A program made the position numbers and the translations under genes. Below the pieces are notes generated by a model that searched no databases, was not told where the DNA came from, and was given only the letters and a program-made list of their open reading frames with translations. From NCBI GenBank assembly GCA_014529385.2, contig CM043958.1, positions 149,986,793 to 150,050,792 on the forward strand: a stretch of 64,000 nucleotides of DNA, written 5' to 3'. How positions within the stretch are numbered: the stretch's first letter is position 1; each line of letters starts with the position of its first letter. Below are positions 42,359 through 53,880 of this stretch, one piece after another. This DNA is from Adiantum capillus-veneris. Lineage: Eukaryota; Streptophyta; Polypodiopsida; Polypodiales; Pteridaceae.

Positions 42359-42530
42359 ATGCCACCTAAAAGGACCCGAGAAAATCCTACATCTGATGAT
42401 GAGGACGTAGCTCCAAGAGCGTCGCACGACGACGACGAAGTCGGGCCTAGTAGTAGGCATACGGAGGAGAGTCTTTAGGCACCAGCGCATCAGTAGATGG
42501 CCAATCAATCCCAGGTGGATATCCAATTAT
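42359..42530 (+). pseudogene. Gag-like start in element X
   Basis: ATG 42359 reads MPPKRTRENPTSDDEDVAPR, then a DDDEVGPSSR acidic stretch, with TAG stops after about 39 codons. MPP-K/R starts are common in plant gypsy gag proteins. The rest of gag is missing. Confidence 0.45.
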
Positions 42531-42787
42531 TAAATTAAATCTTTAAATATTTTAAGTTCTTTTATAAATTAGCATTGCATACGAGAAAATCCTACATCTG
42601 ATGATGAGGACGTAGCTCCAAGAGCGTCGCACGACGACGACAAAGTCGGGCCTAGTAGTAGGCCTACGGAGGAGAGTCTTCAGGCACCAGCGCATCAGTA
42701 GATGGCCAATCAATCCTAGGTGGATATCCCATTATTCAATTAAATCTTTAAATAGTTTAAGTTCTTTTATAAATTAGCATTGCATAC
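42378..42787 (+). repeat. 205-bp tandem duplication in element X
   Basis: 42378-42582 and 42583-42787 are near-identical. Both start GAGAAAATCCTACATCTGAT and end AGCATTGCATACG or AGCATTGCATAC. Few substitutions separate the two, so the duplication is young compared with the 152-bp array. Confidence 0.92.
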
Positions 42788-43799
42788 GTAAGGAGTGAGT
42801 AAGAATAAGAAAGGAATAATTGACCAAAAACGGAGGGTAACTTCAACGTGCATTGTTTATAATGTAGGAAAGAATTATTTGGGTTAAAATTGGTTGAATT
42901 AGGAAAGATATGATTGATCATCCTTAAGACAGCTTGTCTCAAGACACCTTTGGCTTCTTGGTATATTTTGATGATAATGATGGCTTTCCAGCCACAGATA
43001 AGTCGGTTTACTCCATGAACATTGAGCTTCTACTCCGTGTCATGTCTTGATGTTTCTACATAAGCTAGGATATCGTTGTATGGGCACTCGGAACCTTGGG
43101 TGGGGGTATATCCACTCCGGATTGTGAATAAGGAATGGGTGCCATTTTTTCACCCTTAGGTGATCTTGAGACAAGAAGAGTACTGGTCATGTTTATTATG
43201 GATAATTTTTTGATTGAGAGTACCCTGTCTTAAGTTTAAAGATTCTGTTTGCTAAAAGAATGTTTTCAATACTATTTTCAAGGGATGTTGTAATAAAATC
43301 CTGTTATGAAGGATAAAAGGAATCATTATTTTAATTGTGATAAGAACGTGGTAGTAATTAAATAACAAAAGAATCATGTGTGAGTGCAGGGTGGTAAGTG
43401 GGGATTGACTAAGGTTGTCAATCATGGACGGGTGGACCTGATTAGTCAGGTAACTATCCATCCGTGCGCACTAAAAAGTTTAGAAAACTTCTTCACTTGG
43501 AAGAGGAGTCCACCAGCGGCGGCTGTGCCCTCACATCTGTTAGGGGGAAAAAAGCGTTGGTTGAGGATACCTTAGCCCAATTGTGGCAGTTATAGGGCCG
43601 AAATAGTCTTTTGGACTTTTAATACGTTGTCTTGTTTCCACTGCGAGATAGGACTAGGTCTTCTTCTAAGGCTATAAACCCAAGCCATTGTCAATGGTAA
43701 AGGTCTATTCCTTGTTTAGAGACTTTGATTTTTATCAGGCCTAGAGACCTATCAAGGATCCCATCCCGATCTTGGTATTGGTCGGTTGGGGATCTCACA
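42788..43799. other. 3' part of element X
   Basis: No coding recognised. Contains short phrases such as GGGTGGGGGTATATCC (43099-43114) and GGCGGCTGTGCCC. It ends GGGGATCTCACA at the TSD. Confidence 0.5.
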
Positions 43800-44270
43800 G
43801 TCGAAATCCAAGAAGAGGAATCTCACCACACAAAGGATCTCCTCTATGCCATGCTTGGGAAAAGGTAAGAGATCATGATGCTTTTAATCTCTTTGACCCT
43901 GGTTCTACTCACAATTTCATATCCATAGAGTTGGCCACCAAGCTAGGCATCCAAGCCTATGACATGGGAGATGTCCTACCTGCAGATGGTGCTTTCAAGG
44001 GGCAAGAAGCTTCAGTCACTCCCTTAATCGGGAAATTGAGGCTCCATGTCCAAAGCTATGTGGACAAAGAGGACTTCTTTATCTCTCCTCTCAAGTAGAG
44101 GATGTAATCCTAGGGGTACCATGGTTTGATCGCATGTCTGCCAATGCTAAATTCCCTGAAAGAAAAATCTACTTTAGGTTAAGGGAAAAAGATATGTACA
44201 TAGATGCCAAAGAGATGGGTAACACTATACCCATTGTACATACGCAAGCTTTCAATAAGTCAATAAAGAG
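43800..44270 (+). pseudogene. G1 protease
   Basis: The frame 43772-44098 (its first codons lie in element X) reads FDPGSTHNFISIELATKLGI, the gypsy retropepsin site with D-P-G for D-S/T-G, and LPADGAFKGQEASVTPL. After a stop the downstream frame gives VILGVPWFDRMSANAKF-like text near 44106-44155, the conserved LGxxW end of gypsy proteases. Confidence 0.85.
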
Positions 44271-44479
44271 CTCTATTCCATGTACATGATTTTTGTTAAA
44301 GATTCTCAAAATGAACGTAATGCTTTAGCAAAAGAAAATGTAAACAATCACAAGGAATTATAGTTATCCAATTTTCTCAAGGGATTTCAAGATGTTTTTA
44401 TTGACGACATCCCTTGTGAAATACCTCCTAAACGAGGAAATGATGACCATGCAATGAACTTCTTCCAAGAATTTCACCA

Positions 44480-45270
44480 CCTAATAAACCTCCTTTTAGA
44501 GTTTCTCAAGCTCAACAAGAGGAGATTATGCGGCAAGTGCATGAATTAGTTGAGAAGGGCATGGTTAGGCCTAGCTCATCTCCATTTTGCTCACCTGTGT
44601 TATCCGTGCAAAATAAATACGGCACATATCGTATGTGTGTTGACTAAAGAGCACTATATAGGACCACTATCAAAAATAGGTTTCCCGTTCCACGGGTAGA
44701 AGACCTATTTGATAAGCTACAAGGGTCGACCTACTTTAGTAGAATTGACCTAAAAAGTGGCTACCATCAAATAAGGATAGTTGATCAAGACACTGTAAAG
44801 ACCGCATTTTGCACTACGCTTGGTCTTTACGAACACATTTTCATGCCTTTTGGCTTGACCAATGCACCAGCCACATTCAACCGCTTGATGGAGAAGCTAT
44901 TCAGGCCTCATCGAACCTTTACTGGAGTGTTCTTTGATGATATTCATTTACTCTAATTCACTAGACGAACACAAGCAACATCTCCAAGTAATATTTCAAG
45001 TCTTAAGAGAGAATAAACTTTATGTTAATCGAAAGAAAAGTGAATTTTTCTTACAAGAGATTTAGTATTTAGGTCACATTATCTCTCAAGATGGCATCCA
45101 AATGGATCCATCAAAGTTAGAGGTAATAAAAGGATGGCCTAAACCAATGAATCTTCATGAACTAAGAAGCTTTATAGGTATGTGTGCATACTATAGACGC
45201 TTCATAGAAAAGTTCTCACAAATCGCGGGACCATTACATGAACTAACAAAGAAAAACATTAGGTATACAT
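44480..45270 (+). pseudogene. G1 reverse transcriptase
   Basis: Across stops the readings are PPFRVSQAQQEEIMRQVHEL, MVRPSSSPFCSPVL, GTYRMCVD then a stop, [32 protein letters not shown] (first Asp), [18 protein letters not shown] and the active site FFDDI near 44932-44946. SKLEVIKGWPKPMNLHELRS and YRRFIEKFSQIAGPL follow. Too many stops for a long frame, but every RT block is present in order. Confidence 0.88.
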
Positions 45271-45279
45271 AGTCTGCAA

Positions 45280-45720
45280 AGGAGAACAATGCTTTTGAAA
45301 AGCTTATCTCTCAACCTGTGCTTACACTGCCGGATCTCTCAAAGACATTTGAGGTCCAATGTGACGCTTGTGATGATTGCCTTGGAGCTATTCTGCTCCA
45401 AGAAGGGCAGGCCATAGCCTATGAAAGTTGAAGGCTCGACCCTGTTGAGCAAGCTCTAGGCATATATGAAAAGGAACTCCTCGTAGTTCTACATGCCTTA
45501 GACTCATGGAAGCACTATTTACTAGGGACTCCTTTCATTCTACGGACGGATCACCAAAGCCTTAAGTATTTCATGATGTAGACCAAGCTCTCCGACAAAC
45601 AGATGAGGTGGAAAAATTTCCTTGAGCAATTTCATTTTCATATTGTTCACATTGCTGGCAAGCATAATCAAGTAGCCAATGCACTCTCAAGACGGCTGAG
45701 AGTGAATGCGGTTTCCATAG
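45280..45720 (+). pseudogene. G1 RNase H
   Basis: Readings: FEVQCDACDDCLGAILLQEG (catalytic Asp region, normally DAS), YEKELLVVLHALDSWKHYL, ILRTDHQSLKYFM and NFLEQFHFHIVHIAGKHNQ, ending in VANALSRR. The last part opens the 187-codon frame at 45603. Two stops (near 45430 and 45582) interrupt it. Confidence 0.88.
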
Positions 45721-46600
45721 CAACTCACAATGATCTATCTTTTATGATAGATGAGTATGCTATTGATCCAGATTTTATAGATGTGAACCTTACACTAGGG
45801 AAGAAAGAGGAACCATTTACCTTACATGATGGTTATCTTCTCTATGGTAATAGACTATGCGTTACTAACTCACTCCATGAGAAAGTAATGTATGGATCTC
45901 ATGCTCCTCCTTATGCAGGAAATAGAGGGATTCAATCTACCCTAAAAGGGATTGAAACATATTTCTTTTGGCCTACCATGAAATCAAACATACAAGAGTA
46001 TGTCTCTAAACGTGTGGTATGCCAAAAAAAGAAGTTTGATAGAGGGAAGCAACCTACATTGCTCAACCTTTGCCAATCCCTAATTCACCATGGGAGAGCA
46101 TATCCATGGATTTTATCTTTGGATGGCCTAAGTCTATCCATGGGAATATGGGAACATGGACGATAGTAGGCAAGTTTAGCAAACAAGCTCATTTTATACC
46201 TGTCAAAAAGACTATCAAAAGCCCATCAAATGGCAACCCTCTTCATTTCACAAATCTTCAAATATCATAGCTTGCCAATGTCCATAATGTCGGATAGAGA
46301 TCCTAGAATGACCATTAATTTTTGGAAGGGTCTCTTTGAGAATCTAGGGACAAGGCTAAACTTCTCTTCCGCCTATCATCCGCAAATGGATGGCCAAAGT
46401 GAAATAGCTAACCTAAAAATTCTTGATCTATTAAAACCCTATGTAACGGAAGTAGATCAAAGATCCCAATGGGAGAAGTACATACTCTTAGTGGAGTATG
46501 CCTATAATAACACTATACATACTTCCACGGGAAAAGAACCTTTCGAGGGAATTGAGGGAAGATAAAAAAGTCCCCTGCTACTTAAGGTACACGGGAAGAT
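45721..46600 (+). pseudogene. G1 integrase
   Basis: Zinc domain near 45890-46050 (GIQSTLKGIETYFFWP, CQKKKFDRGK; one His replaced in PPYAGNRG). Core: SISMDFIFGWPKSIHG (Asp) in another frame at about 46094-46141, [20 protein letters not shown] (Asp) at about 46291, and YHPQMDGQSEIANLKILDLL (Glu) at about 46375. At least two frame changes. Confidence 0.9.
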
Positions 46601-47182
46601 CTTTGCTGCAGAGCAGTATAGCTACAAGAATCTTTCCAAAAGATTAAGGATGTTATCTCTATCTCACAGCAAAGGCAAAAGGCTGCTACTGATAAGCACA
46701 GAAGAGCCCAAGCTTTTAAGGAAAATGATTGGGTCTTACATAAATTTCCCAAGGCTCGATTAAGGCATACCACGGGCAAGAATCCTACGGGACACCAAAA
46801 GTACTATGCTAAGTTAGCAAAAAGGTACTATGGTCCCTTCTAGATTCTTAGACCAATCAATGAGATGGCCTATCAACACAAGTTGCCCAACCATTGGATC
46901 ATACACAATGCTTTCCATGTGAGCCTACTAAAGCCTTACAAAGGAGATCCACCTCAAGAACCAACTATTGAAGACCCATTGGAGATCGAGGACCAAGAAG
47001 ATGTGTTGCAGCCCGAGTCCATTCTCCAACATGAAGACAAGGTATTAAGAGGCGGTACGACTATCCGACAATATCTTATCAAGTTTAAGAAATATCCTTT
47101 TGAAGATGCTAGATGGATGCAAGGCATACAATTAAAGGATAACCTAAACCTTGTCAATGCTTACAATGCTTCCCTAGAGTAA
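46601..47182 (+). pseudogene. G1 integrase C-terminus and chromodomain-like tail
   Basis: QRLEQLKE-like coiled text is degraded. Then AKRYYGPF, and from 46865 MAYQHKLPNHWIIHNAFHVS, LKPYKGDPPQEPTIEDP and a chromodomain-like module EDKVLRGGTTIRQYLIKFKK with EDARWMQ, ending at TAA 47180-47182. Chromodomain-like tails steer chromovirus integration to marked chromatin (family knowledge). Confidence 0.85.
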
Positions 47183-47537
47183 GCAAACGTACAAATGTTT
47201 AAAAAGAACAAATTTTTTGTCTTATAAGACTCTCTTTTTCTTTATCATGCACAAATGTTAAGTAGTATGCATGCTTAAAATCAAGTTTGTGGAGATGACG
47301 TCTTCCAAACACCAAGTAGAGCTTGTCACTCCACTATGGAAGATTGATGGGACTAATGCACAGACATGCTTGCGGCAGCCTTAGGCTCTCAAGTGCCAAA
47401 TGGACTAGTCATCCATTCTAGAACCATGTCATAGGGTAAGATAGGGATCCTCTACCCACTAGAAAAAGGACTAATGAATAGGCTTTATCTTCTCTACCCC
47501 ATATTCGAGGATGACTATGATTTCAAGAGAGAGGTAA

Positions 47538-47650
47538 TGTCATAATAACTAATATCTAATTCTCCTAAATTATTTTCTCATGAATGAAATGTTCACTATG
47601 TTCATGCTATTTTCCGCTACACACAAGTTACTAGGCCATTAAATGTTACA
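47538..47650 (+). repeat. G1 3' LTR, shortened to 113 bp by an internal deletion
   Basis: TGTCATAATAACTAATATC... matches the first about 45 bp of the 5' LTR, jumps after TTTTCTCATG to AATGAAATGTTCACTATG and continues with the last about 65 bp. About 1550 bp are missing. The purine tract AAGAGAGAGGTAA (47525-47537) precedes it. Confidence 0.93.
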
Positions 47651-47655
47651 CCACA

Positions 47656-48600
47656 AATGAAATACACTTTCAAAAGAAGTCCATGCCATTGTCAGAATTG
47701 GTGTTGATCTCTATCTCCAATCCCTTCTAAACAAAGAAGTTCTTGGTCTCTTTTAGCACCATGTCATAGCTTGCTTTGTAATCCGCTTCTCTTGAAAGGT
47801 ACTCTTTACATTTCTTGGTGGTAAGTTCTGCATTTTGAGCCGGTACATTACATCAAATTCATCCTATAATACATAGCATAAAGACACATTGAATTTTAAA
47901 CAAAATACCATGAAGTCATCCAACGCATGTGAATTCTAAATTACACTTACCTTCCACATTAGCTATGCTAGCAAAGACATCAAAAGTTTAAGCCATCTTG
48001 ATCGGTTTATTGACTTGCCATGAAGTACCCTCTCAGCTTTTGCCCAGCGGTATAGAGGTTGTGAGTTCTGTCACACAATCATTGTTTGTTCTAATTGTTG
48101 GATTGGCCAAAATACAACAAAGAGGAATTTGTGGAAATAGGTGATTGTATGTCACAATATGTGCATCAATTCAACCTGAAGAAATGTGACTATCAACAAC
48201 GGATCCAAAGAGATCACTCAAAGTGTCATTACCGGTATTTTGTGATTCTATGGTTGTCAAAGTGGCTAGACCCTTCAATGGAGTTATGTGTGAAACCATC
48301 AACACAGATGCAACACCTGTGGATGTTGTCTCAAAAGAAGAACCGCTTTCTTGATTCATGTCCATTGGGATTTCTTCTTGGTGATCCACTGCTTTGGATT
48401 GGTTCTCGTAAGAATTAGATTTTTTTAAACATTAAACCCCGAGGAATTGACCAAGTCATTGTTATTAGGTTTTCCCATATTCTAGCAAGAGAAGGAAAAT
48501 TATTGTAATGCACATTGTGAAAAACACCAAGTGATACATGTGGTTCTCTATATTTAATGGCAAATATTGTTATTGTAGCTTGTGCAATTGCTCTTTTCAA
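47656..48600 (-). pseudogene. Decayed minus-strand gene fragment, unknown product
   Basis: Minus-strand readings run in one direction: AIKYREPHVSLGVFHNVHY (48600-48415 frame), SSFETTSTGVASVLMVSH and DTLSDLFGSVVDS (48389-48171), TFDVFASIANVEG (about 47990-47951). A putative GT-AG intron follows (47950-47864: GTAAGTG...TATTATAG), then AELTTKKCKEYLSREADYK and SYDMVLKETKNFF (about 47830-47730) and GLEIEINTNSDNGMDFF. Stops and frame changes are present. It is cut at 47655 by G1 and may continue at 30575. Product unknown; an old host gene or captured sequence. Confidence 0.4.
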
Positions 48601-48894
48601 TTGTGTTTCATTAACTGTCTCAAGTAATACATTTAATGTGTGAATTACAAGATACTCTTTCCCTCTTCATTTTCATGTATTAAAATAACACATCTCCTTG
48701 CAGTGCCTATTATGTATATCTGATGAATTTGATGTGCACCTAATGTGCATCAGTTCTTGATATGCATCACCTAAAATCACCACCAATCTACACTCATAGG
48801 GGACTCTAGGTTGACCAATGCTCTTGGAAACCTTCAATCACAAGCATTCAGTACCTACATATGCATACAATGATGTCAGGCCCAAATGAGCGCC
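48601..48894. other. Unclassified sequence left of G4
   Basis: No gene seen. The stretch near 48720-48770 repeats TGATG, GTGCA and GATATGCATCA motifs. The outer end of the G4 left LTR should lie here but was not recognisable. Confidence 0.4.
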
Positions 48895-50768
48895 CTCATA
48901 AACCATACTAGTTTAGGCGCCACGCCTCTTTGATGCCCAACATCGGGTGTTTAGGCAAACCCAAGGAAAAATACCCGATGTGTTAGCTGTGTAGGTCATT
49001 CAACCCCTGACGCACTAACTGTGTAGATAAGCTTAACAAAAAGAAGAAGACATAGGCAACACCCTTGATCCAACAAAGCCCCAGGTCAACGATCCTTTAG
49101 TCTAATTCTAAGCGATGTAGGTGATCCTAGTCTTGTAGCGACACTACCATGAGAAATTAAACATAACACATGAGTCTAATCACAATGGCACTTTCCATAT
49201 GCACAAACAATCCTTTTCCAAGCAGCTAGACTATACAGGGTCTCTACCATTACAAGTCTACCAATAAACCATCCAGATCACTTCATGATCCAATCCCAAA
49301 ATCATAAACCATAATCCAATCACATCACATGGGTGAGCACTCCACCCAACTTGGGTGACGCATGACCAATCCTTCATAACCACTTTAGAACATAACATGG
49401 CTCTGCAAAAATTTTGGCAGCATACCCATATCTAGAAAAATAAACCATGAGCCACACCGGCTTCCACCATAAAATCACAACCATAATCCATTGAGGTGAT
49501 CTCAGCCCTTGATCACAATTCATCATCACACTTAACCAACTCCCACACTTGGAGTTTGACTTATACCCCTACAGCCAATCGGAGTTCATACACATATGAC
49601 TCTTAAGACAAGATTCTTTCATGCATAAAAAGAGTTTGACCAACAACTAATCATGATATAAAAATACAATTTTGACAACATCCAACCATGCAAAGTTGAT
49701 GCATCACATCTGCACTTCACCTCCCTAGCACATAGAGCTATTTTTGACCTGGAAAGGTGGAAGGCAATCATAACCATGCACATGAGGCATCCACATCAAT
49801 CCATAAGTTTCAATAAATCATATGATAACATTCCATCACCATAAACATGATGCAAAAGAGCTCCTACCTTTAGGTTAACCATAAACCATAACTTCACACA
49901 TATGCAAAAAAAAACTTTTCACCATTTTTTGGAGCATGCATAACATGCAAATGAAAGTATTTGACGTCAAACCAATGCATCAAGATTTGATCCATGATAT
50001 AGACTAGCACTCTATCACATCACTTTACCCATATAGTACTTATACAACAAATGATAACCCAAAAAGAAAGCCACTTTAATCATATCTGCCTATGCGGTTC
50101 GGGTTGCCTAACCATATACCCTCACATAAGTTTGTGGGCATATAATAATTGAAATAAACTCATGAAAACAAACCATAAATCATACATAAACAGCTCGGTT
50201 AACCCACGACATCATATGGTAGCACCCCTACACACGTAGGTAAAACAGGTTATAGAACCATTAATAATTCGCAGTCTCGAGGTGATAACGGAGACCTAAA
50301 TACATTTATCATCAAGTTTCATTAAGATTTTTAATTGGTTAAGTGGGTTTGCCCATCTGATGAATCTATATAGTGGTTCTCCAAGGAGCGTGGAGTCAAA
50401 AAATTTGGTTGTGTAGTGGGCAACAAGCTGTTTTTTGACCATATCTCTTAGATCTTACGTGATTTTCAAATGACACCTAAGAGATAATTTTTTTCTAAAT
50501 GATGTGTTTTATCTGGGGTATAAAGGGTTCGGGCTGATTCATAATGGTTTGTGAGTTATGACTAAATAGTGTTCCTACCACCTTTATGCCGTGAAAGGAA
50601 AAGCGCTTTTTATGCACACACGTGATCATAAACGCATCATGTGCTTAAATCAGCGTGTTAAACATGATGAAATAATCATGGGCAACTTCATACGTACTCG
50701 GTTAATCCATACATGCACTCGTATACGAGAAAACAATCACCGAGAGGGTGATTACTCAGGAAAACGAC

Positions 50769-50849
<81 letters not shown>

Positions 50850-52074
50850 GGCTATGGAGTTTAGAGCTTCTCACTGTGCTTTAGAATCGACTAGGGGCTG
50901 TCAAAAGTCTTCTTACTTTTTCGCAAGAGAGCGGTGATGAGAGCTACGTAGAGGTATCCGCCACGAGAGCTTCTGGAGAGCGCGTACAGCGTGGAACGAG
51001 AGGAGATAGTAAGCAAGTAGAGAGAAAATATCCTTCTTATTTTTCTTCTTCCCGAGAGAGAAGAGCTTAGGGAGATGGTGATGAAGAGCTTGCACCACTC
51101 CGTATAATAGATATGTATATCCTTGCGGTAGTAGACACAACAGACGGCACTGAAAACTAAGCACTAACTGGCAATTTATAGGGAAGTGCAACAGGCTGCA
51201 ATGAGTCCCAAGTAGAAAACTAGCGCTAGTTTTTGAGCCAAGAATAGGTGCAAGCTTTTGGGAGATTTGCTAAAAACATTCTTTTGCTTTTGGTGGTCAA
51301 TTTTTCCACTTACCATTCAATTTTTACAGGAAAATTGGCCAATTGAATAGTATCCAGCCAACTAATGGAACTTAGCTAGACTATCCCACACCGTAATGTC
51401 TCGACATAATAATGACTTTCGTGTCCTGTCCCGACGTATTTATGGTACCGCTTTTTATAAAAATAATTTCCGTAAAAATCTCGTTTGATCCCATTTTTGC
51501 TCTGGGTGAGCATTTTTAAATTCGACGAAGATTAAAATAATATTTTTATGTTTAGGTCATCCTAAAAAGCACATTGCTTTTAAAAAACACCGAAAAGCAC
51601 GAAAAACTAAAAATAGTGTAAAAGGAAAAAAAAAGCAAAATTTTCTAAAATTGAACCACGGTTTCGCCTCATCCACTGGAATAAGAAAGCAAACTGGCTT
51701 TTCACTAAACAACACTAAAAAACATGAAAAGCTAAAAAGAGCATGAAAAGCACTCAAAAAGCATATTTTTACAAAATTGAACCATAGCTTCAAATGATAG
51801 CTTCCCCGAAACACGTAGATCAAGGATCCGACCTTGCTTTTTGCAAAAAAGCACCTAAAAGCATAAAAAGCATGAAAAAGCTAAAAATAGCGGGTTTTTT
51901 CAAAACTGAACCAAACATCTGTCTAACCTATTGAAACATGAAAACGGCCTCACTTTTTACTATAGAACCTTACAATACTGTCAATCAGGCATCTTAAATC
52001 AAAATTTGACAAAATGGATATTGAAAGCTATTTCTCTTATTTTCAAAAGAGACCCAAAAATTGGGGATCTTACA
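48895..52074 (-). repeat. G4 3' LTR (left), outer end missing
   Basis: Minus strand starts TGTAAGATCCCCAATTTTTG at 52074. It aligns with the right LTR down to ACCATACTAGTTTAGGC (plus strand, 48898). About 670 bp at the outer end of the right LTR (59389-60060) have no counterpart. (AG)n at 50771-50846. Confidence 0.85.
50771..50846 (+). repeat. (AG)n microsatellite in the G4 left LTR
   Basis: About 76 bases of perfect AG. The equivalent run in the right LTR (61905-61959) is shorter. The frame with (ER)n across it is an artefact. Confidence 0.97.
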
Positions 52075-52099
52075 TCCTCCCACACTTGATAAATTCAAG

Positions 52100-53430
52100 G
52101 TGTCCTCATCTCGACATGAAATGGATAATTTAGTCTCATTACATCATCACGTTCCCAAGTGGCATCTTCGTGAGGATATGTTGACCATTTAACAAGGTGT
52201 TCAATAATGGTCCGATTACGTAGAGGCTTAGTTCTACTATAAAGTATCACTTTGGGATATACTTCAAAAGCTCCATCGATAGAGGTAGATAATAGAGAAT
52301 CATCAAGAATATGTTGCGGATCAGGTACCTACTTCTTGAGTAAGCTGAAGTGAAAAACATCATGTACCTTTATGTGTGGTGGTAACAAGAGTCTGTAAGC
52401 TTGATTATTAATCCTTTATGCGATTACAAAAGGTCCACAATATCTGGCACTTAGCTTCTTATACTTACCCATCGACAAAGAGTTACGTTTGGGTTTTACT
52501 CTTAGAAATACCATATCGCTCTCTTCAAAAAGTCTGACATATCATTTTGGGTCAGTATAACTCTTCTGTCTATCTTGAGCAGTTTTAATATCCTGCAGTA
52601 CAAGATTGGTTTGTATTTGCATTTTATCCAACATTTCTTTGGATGCTTGAACTCGTATGAGAGGATCTGTCCATTTGAGTGGAGTAAGATACTCTTGTCC
52701 ATGCAATGCTTGAAAAGGAGACATTCCAATTGAGCATTGGAATGTGGAATTATATGCAAATTCAACCAAATACAAATACCTAGTCCATTTACTCTGCTCG
52801 TGCATACAATAAGCTCTTTCCATGTCTTCAATGATTTGATTTTTTCTTTCTGTCTGTCCATTAGTCTAAGGATGATATTAAAGCCCAATTGGGTTCCTGT
52901 AGCTGAGAATAAGGCTTTTCCAAAATTTGAGGTGAACTTCGCATCACGATAAAAAATTATCTGTCGAGGTAAACCGTGATACATGAAAACACCTTTTATG
53001 AAGACTTGAGCTATATCCTTAGCTGTAAATGTTGTCTTGACTAGAAATAAATGGGTCATTTTTGTAAGCATATAAACAACCACAAAAATAGAGTCATATC
53101 CTAGATATGTCGGAAGTCCTCTAATAAAATCCATGGATACACATTCCCATGTCATTTGTGGAGCATCGATAGGTTTCATGAAGCTTATTGGGATATCGAA
53201 TTCGTTTAGCTTTAATACGTTGACATGTTAAGCATTTTGTAACATAGTTCAACACATCACGGTTTAGTCTTGGCCAAAAGAAACTCTTTCTTATAGTAGA
53301 GTAAGTCTTAATGTATCCTTGATATCCTGCTATAGATATATGATGAGCTTCCTGTAATATCTGAAGTTTGAATCCTCCTTGATTTGGAATACAAAGATGA
53401 TTACTGAAGTAAAGGTCATCTCCTTCAACG
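52100..53430 (-). pseudogene. G4 integrase and chromodomain-like C-terminus
   Basis: Minus strand: QMTWECVSMDFIRGLP (first Asp) with FVVVYMLTKMTHLFLVKTTF and HGLPRQIIFYRDAKF (second Asp) in the frame 53179-52502. A second frame then carries the core end (KWTRYLYLVEFAYNSTF, SPFQALHGQEYLTPLKW; 52823-52542). The C-terminal text WSTYPHEDATWERDD near 52170-52130 is the typical end of a chromodomain. The catalytic Glu region (DRQKEK...) is damaged. Frameshifts throughout. Confidence 0.87.
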
Positions 53431-53439
53431 TGAAAGCCT

Positions 53440-53880
53440 TTGATTTACATTTCCCGCTTCTCTGTGCGAGTATTTAAGTTTATCAAGTATTGGATTTTTA
53501 TGTAATACGGGTCCTGCGTCATACCTTCTTGAATAAGGTCAATTAAAGAAGTAGTAGAGGTTGTGACAGCTGCTACAATACTCTTTCTGCTTAAGGTATC
53601 AGCCACAAGATTTTCCTTTCCAGGTTTATATTCGATTCCAAAATCATATTCGCATAACAACTCCATCCATCTTTGTTGCCACATATTAAGTTCGGGTTGG
53701 ATACAGATCCACTTTAGGTTTTTATGGTCGGTATATAGTTCAAATCTCCTTCCAAGAAGATAATGTTGCCATACTTTAAGAGAATGCACAATGGAAAATA
53801 ATTTCAAGTCATGTGTAGGATAATTTAACTCATGTATACCTAACTTACGAGATTCATAAGCTACTGGTTTTCCTTCTTGA
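53440..53880 (-). pseudogene. G4 RNase H
   Basis: Frame 53807-53445: VWQHYLLGRRFELYTDHKNL, MELLCEYDFGIEYKPGKEN and LVADTLSRK, the standard gypsy RNase H end. Upstream parts are broken by stops. Confidence 0.88.

Larger units (their letters stand above)
39177..43799 (+). mobile_element. Element X: 4.6-kb insertion with TG...CA ends, LTR-retrotransposon derivative
   Basis: Direct repeat GTCGA lies at 39172-39176 and 43800-43804, and the ends are TGTAAGG...TCTCACA. Joining across it fits the G1 order gag then protease. Inside are a TATA-like CTATAAATATG (39661-39671), a primer-site-like ATTATCAGAGCGG (about 40034-40046) after GAGACA, a 152-bp tandem array (40035-41880), and a gag-like start MPPKRTRENPTSDDED at 42359. 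I could not find a second copy of the 5' end, so the two ends may come from different elements, or the 3' LTR is lost or replaced. Confidence 0.65.
30581..47650 (+). mobile_element. G1: Ty3/gypsy retrotransposon with chromodomain-like C-terminus; host of A2 and X
   Basis: TSD CCACA lies at 30576-30580 and 47651-47655. The order is 5' LTR (30581-32243), primer site (32245-32256), gag, zinc knuckle, protease, RT, RNase H, integrase, C-terminus, purine tract and a shortened 3' LTR (47538-47650). Without the two inserted elements it is about 7.3 kb long. It is of the same family as G2. All coding parts carry stops and frameshifts. Confidence 0.93.

Noticed and set aside
50591-50848. 85-codon frame ending in (ER)n, and its relative at 61726-61962
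   Set aside because: Both lie in G4 LTRs and end in the AG microsatellite. They are repeated only because the LTR is.
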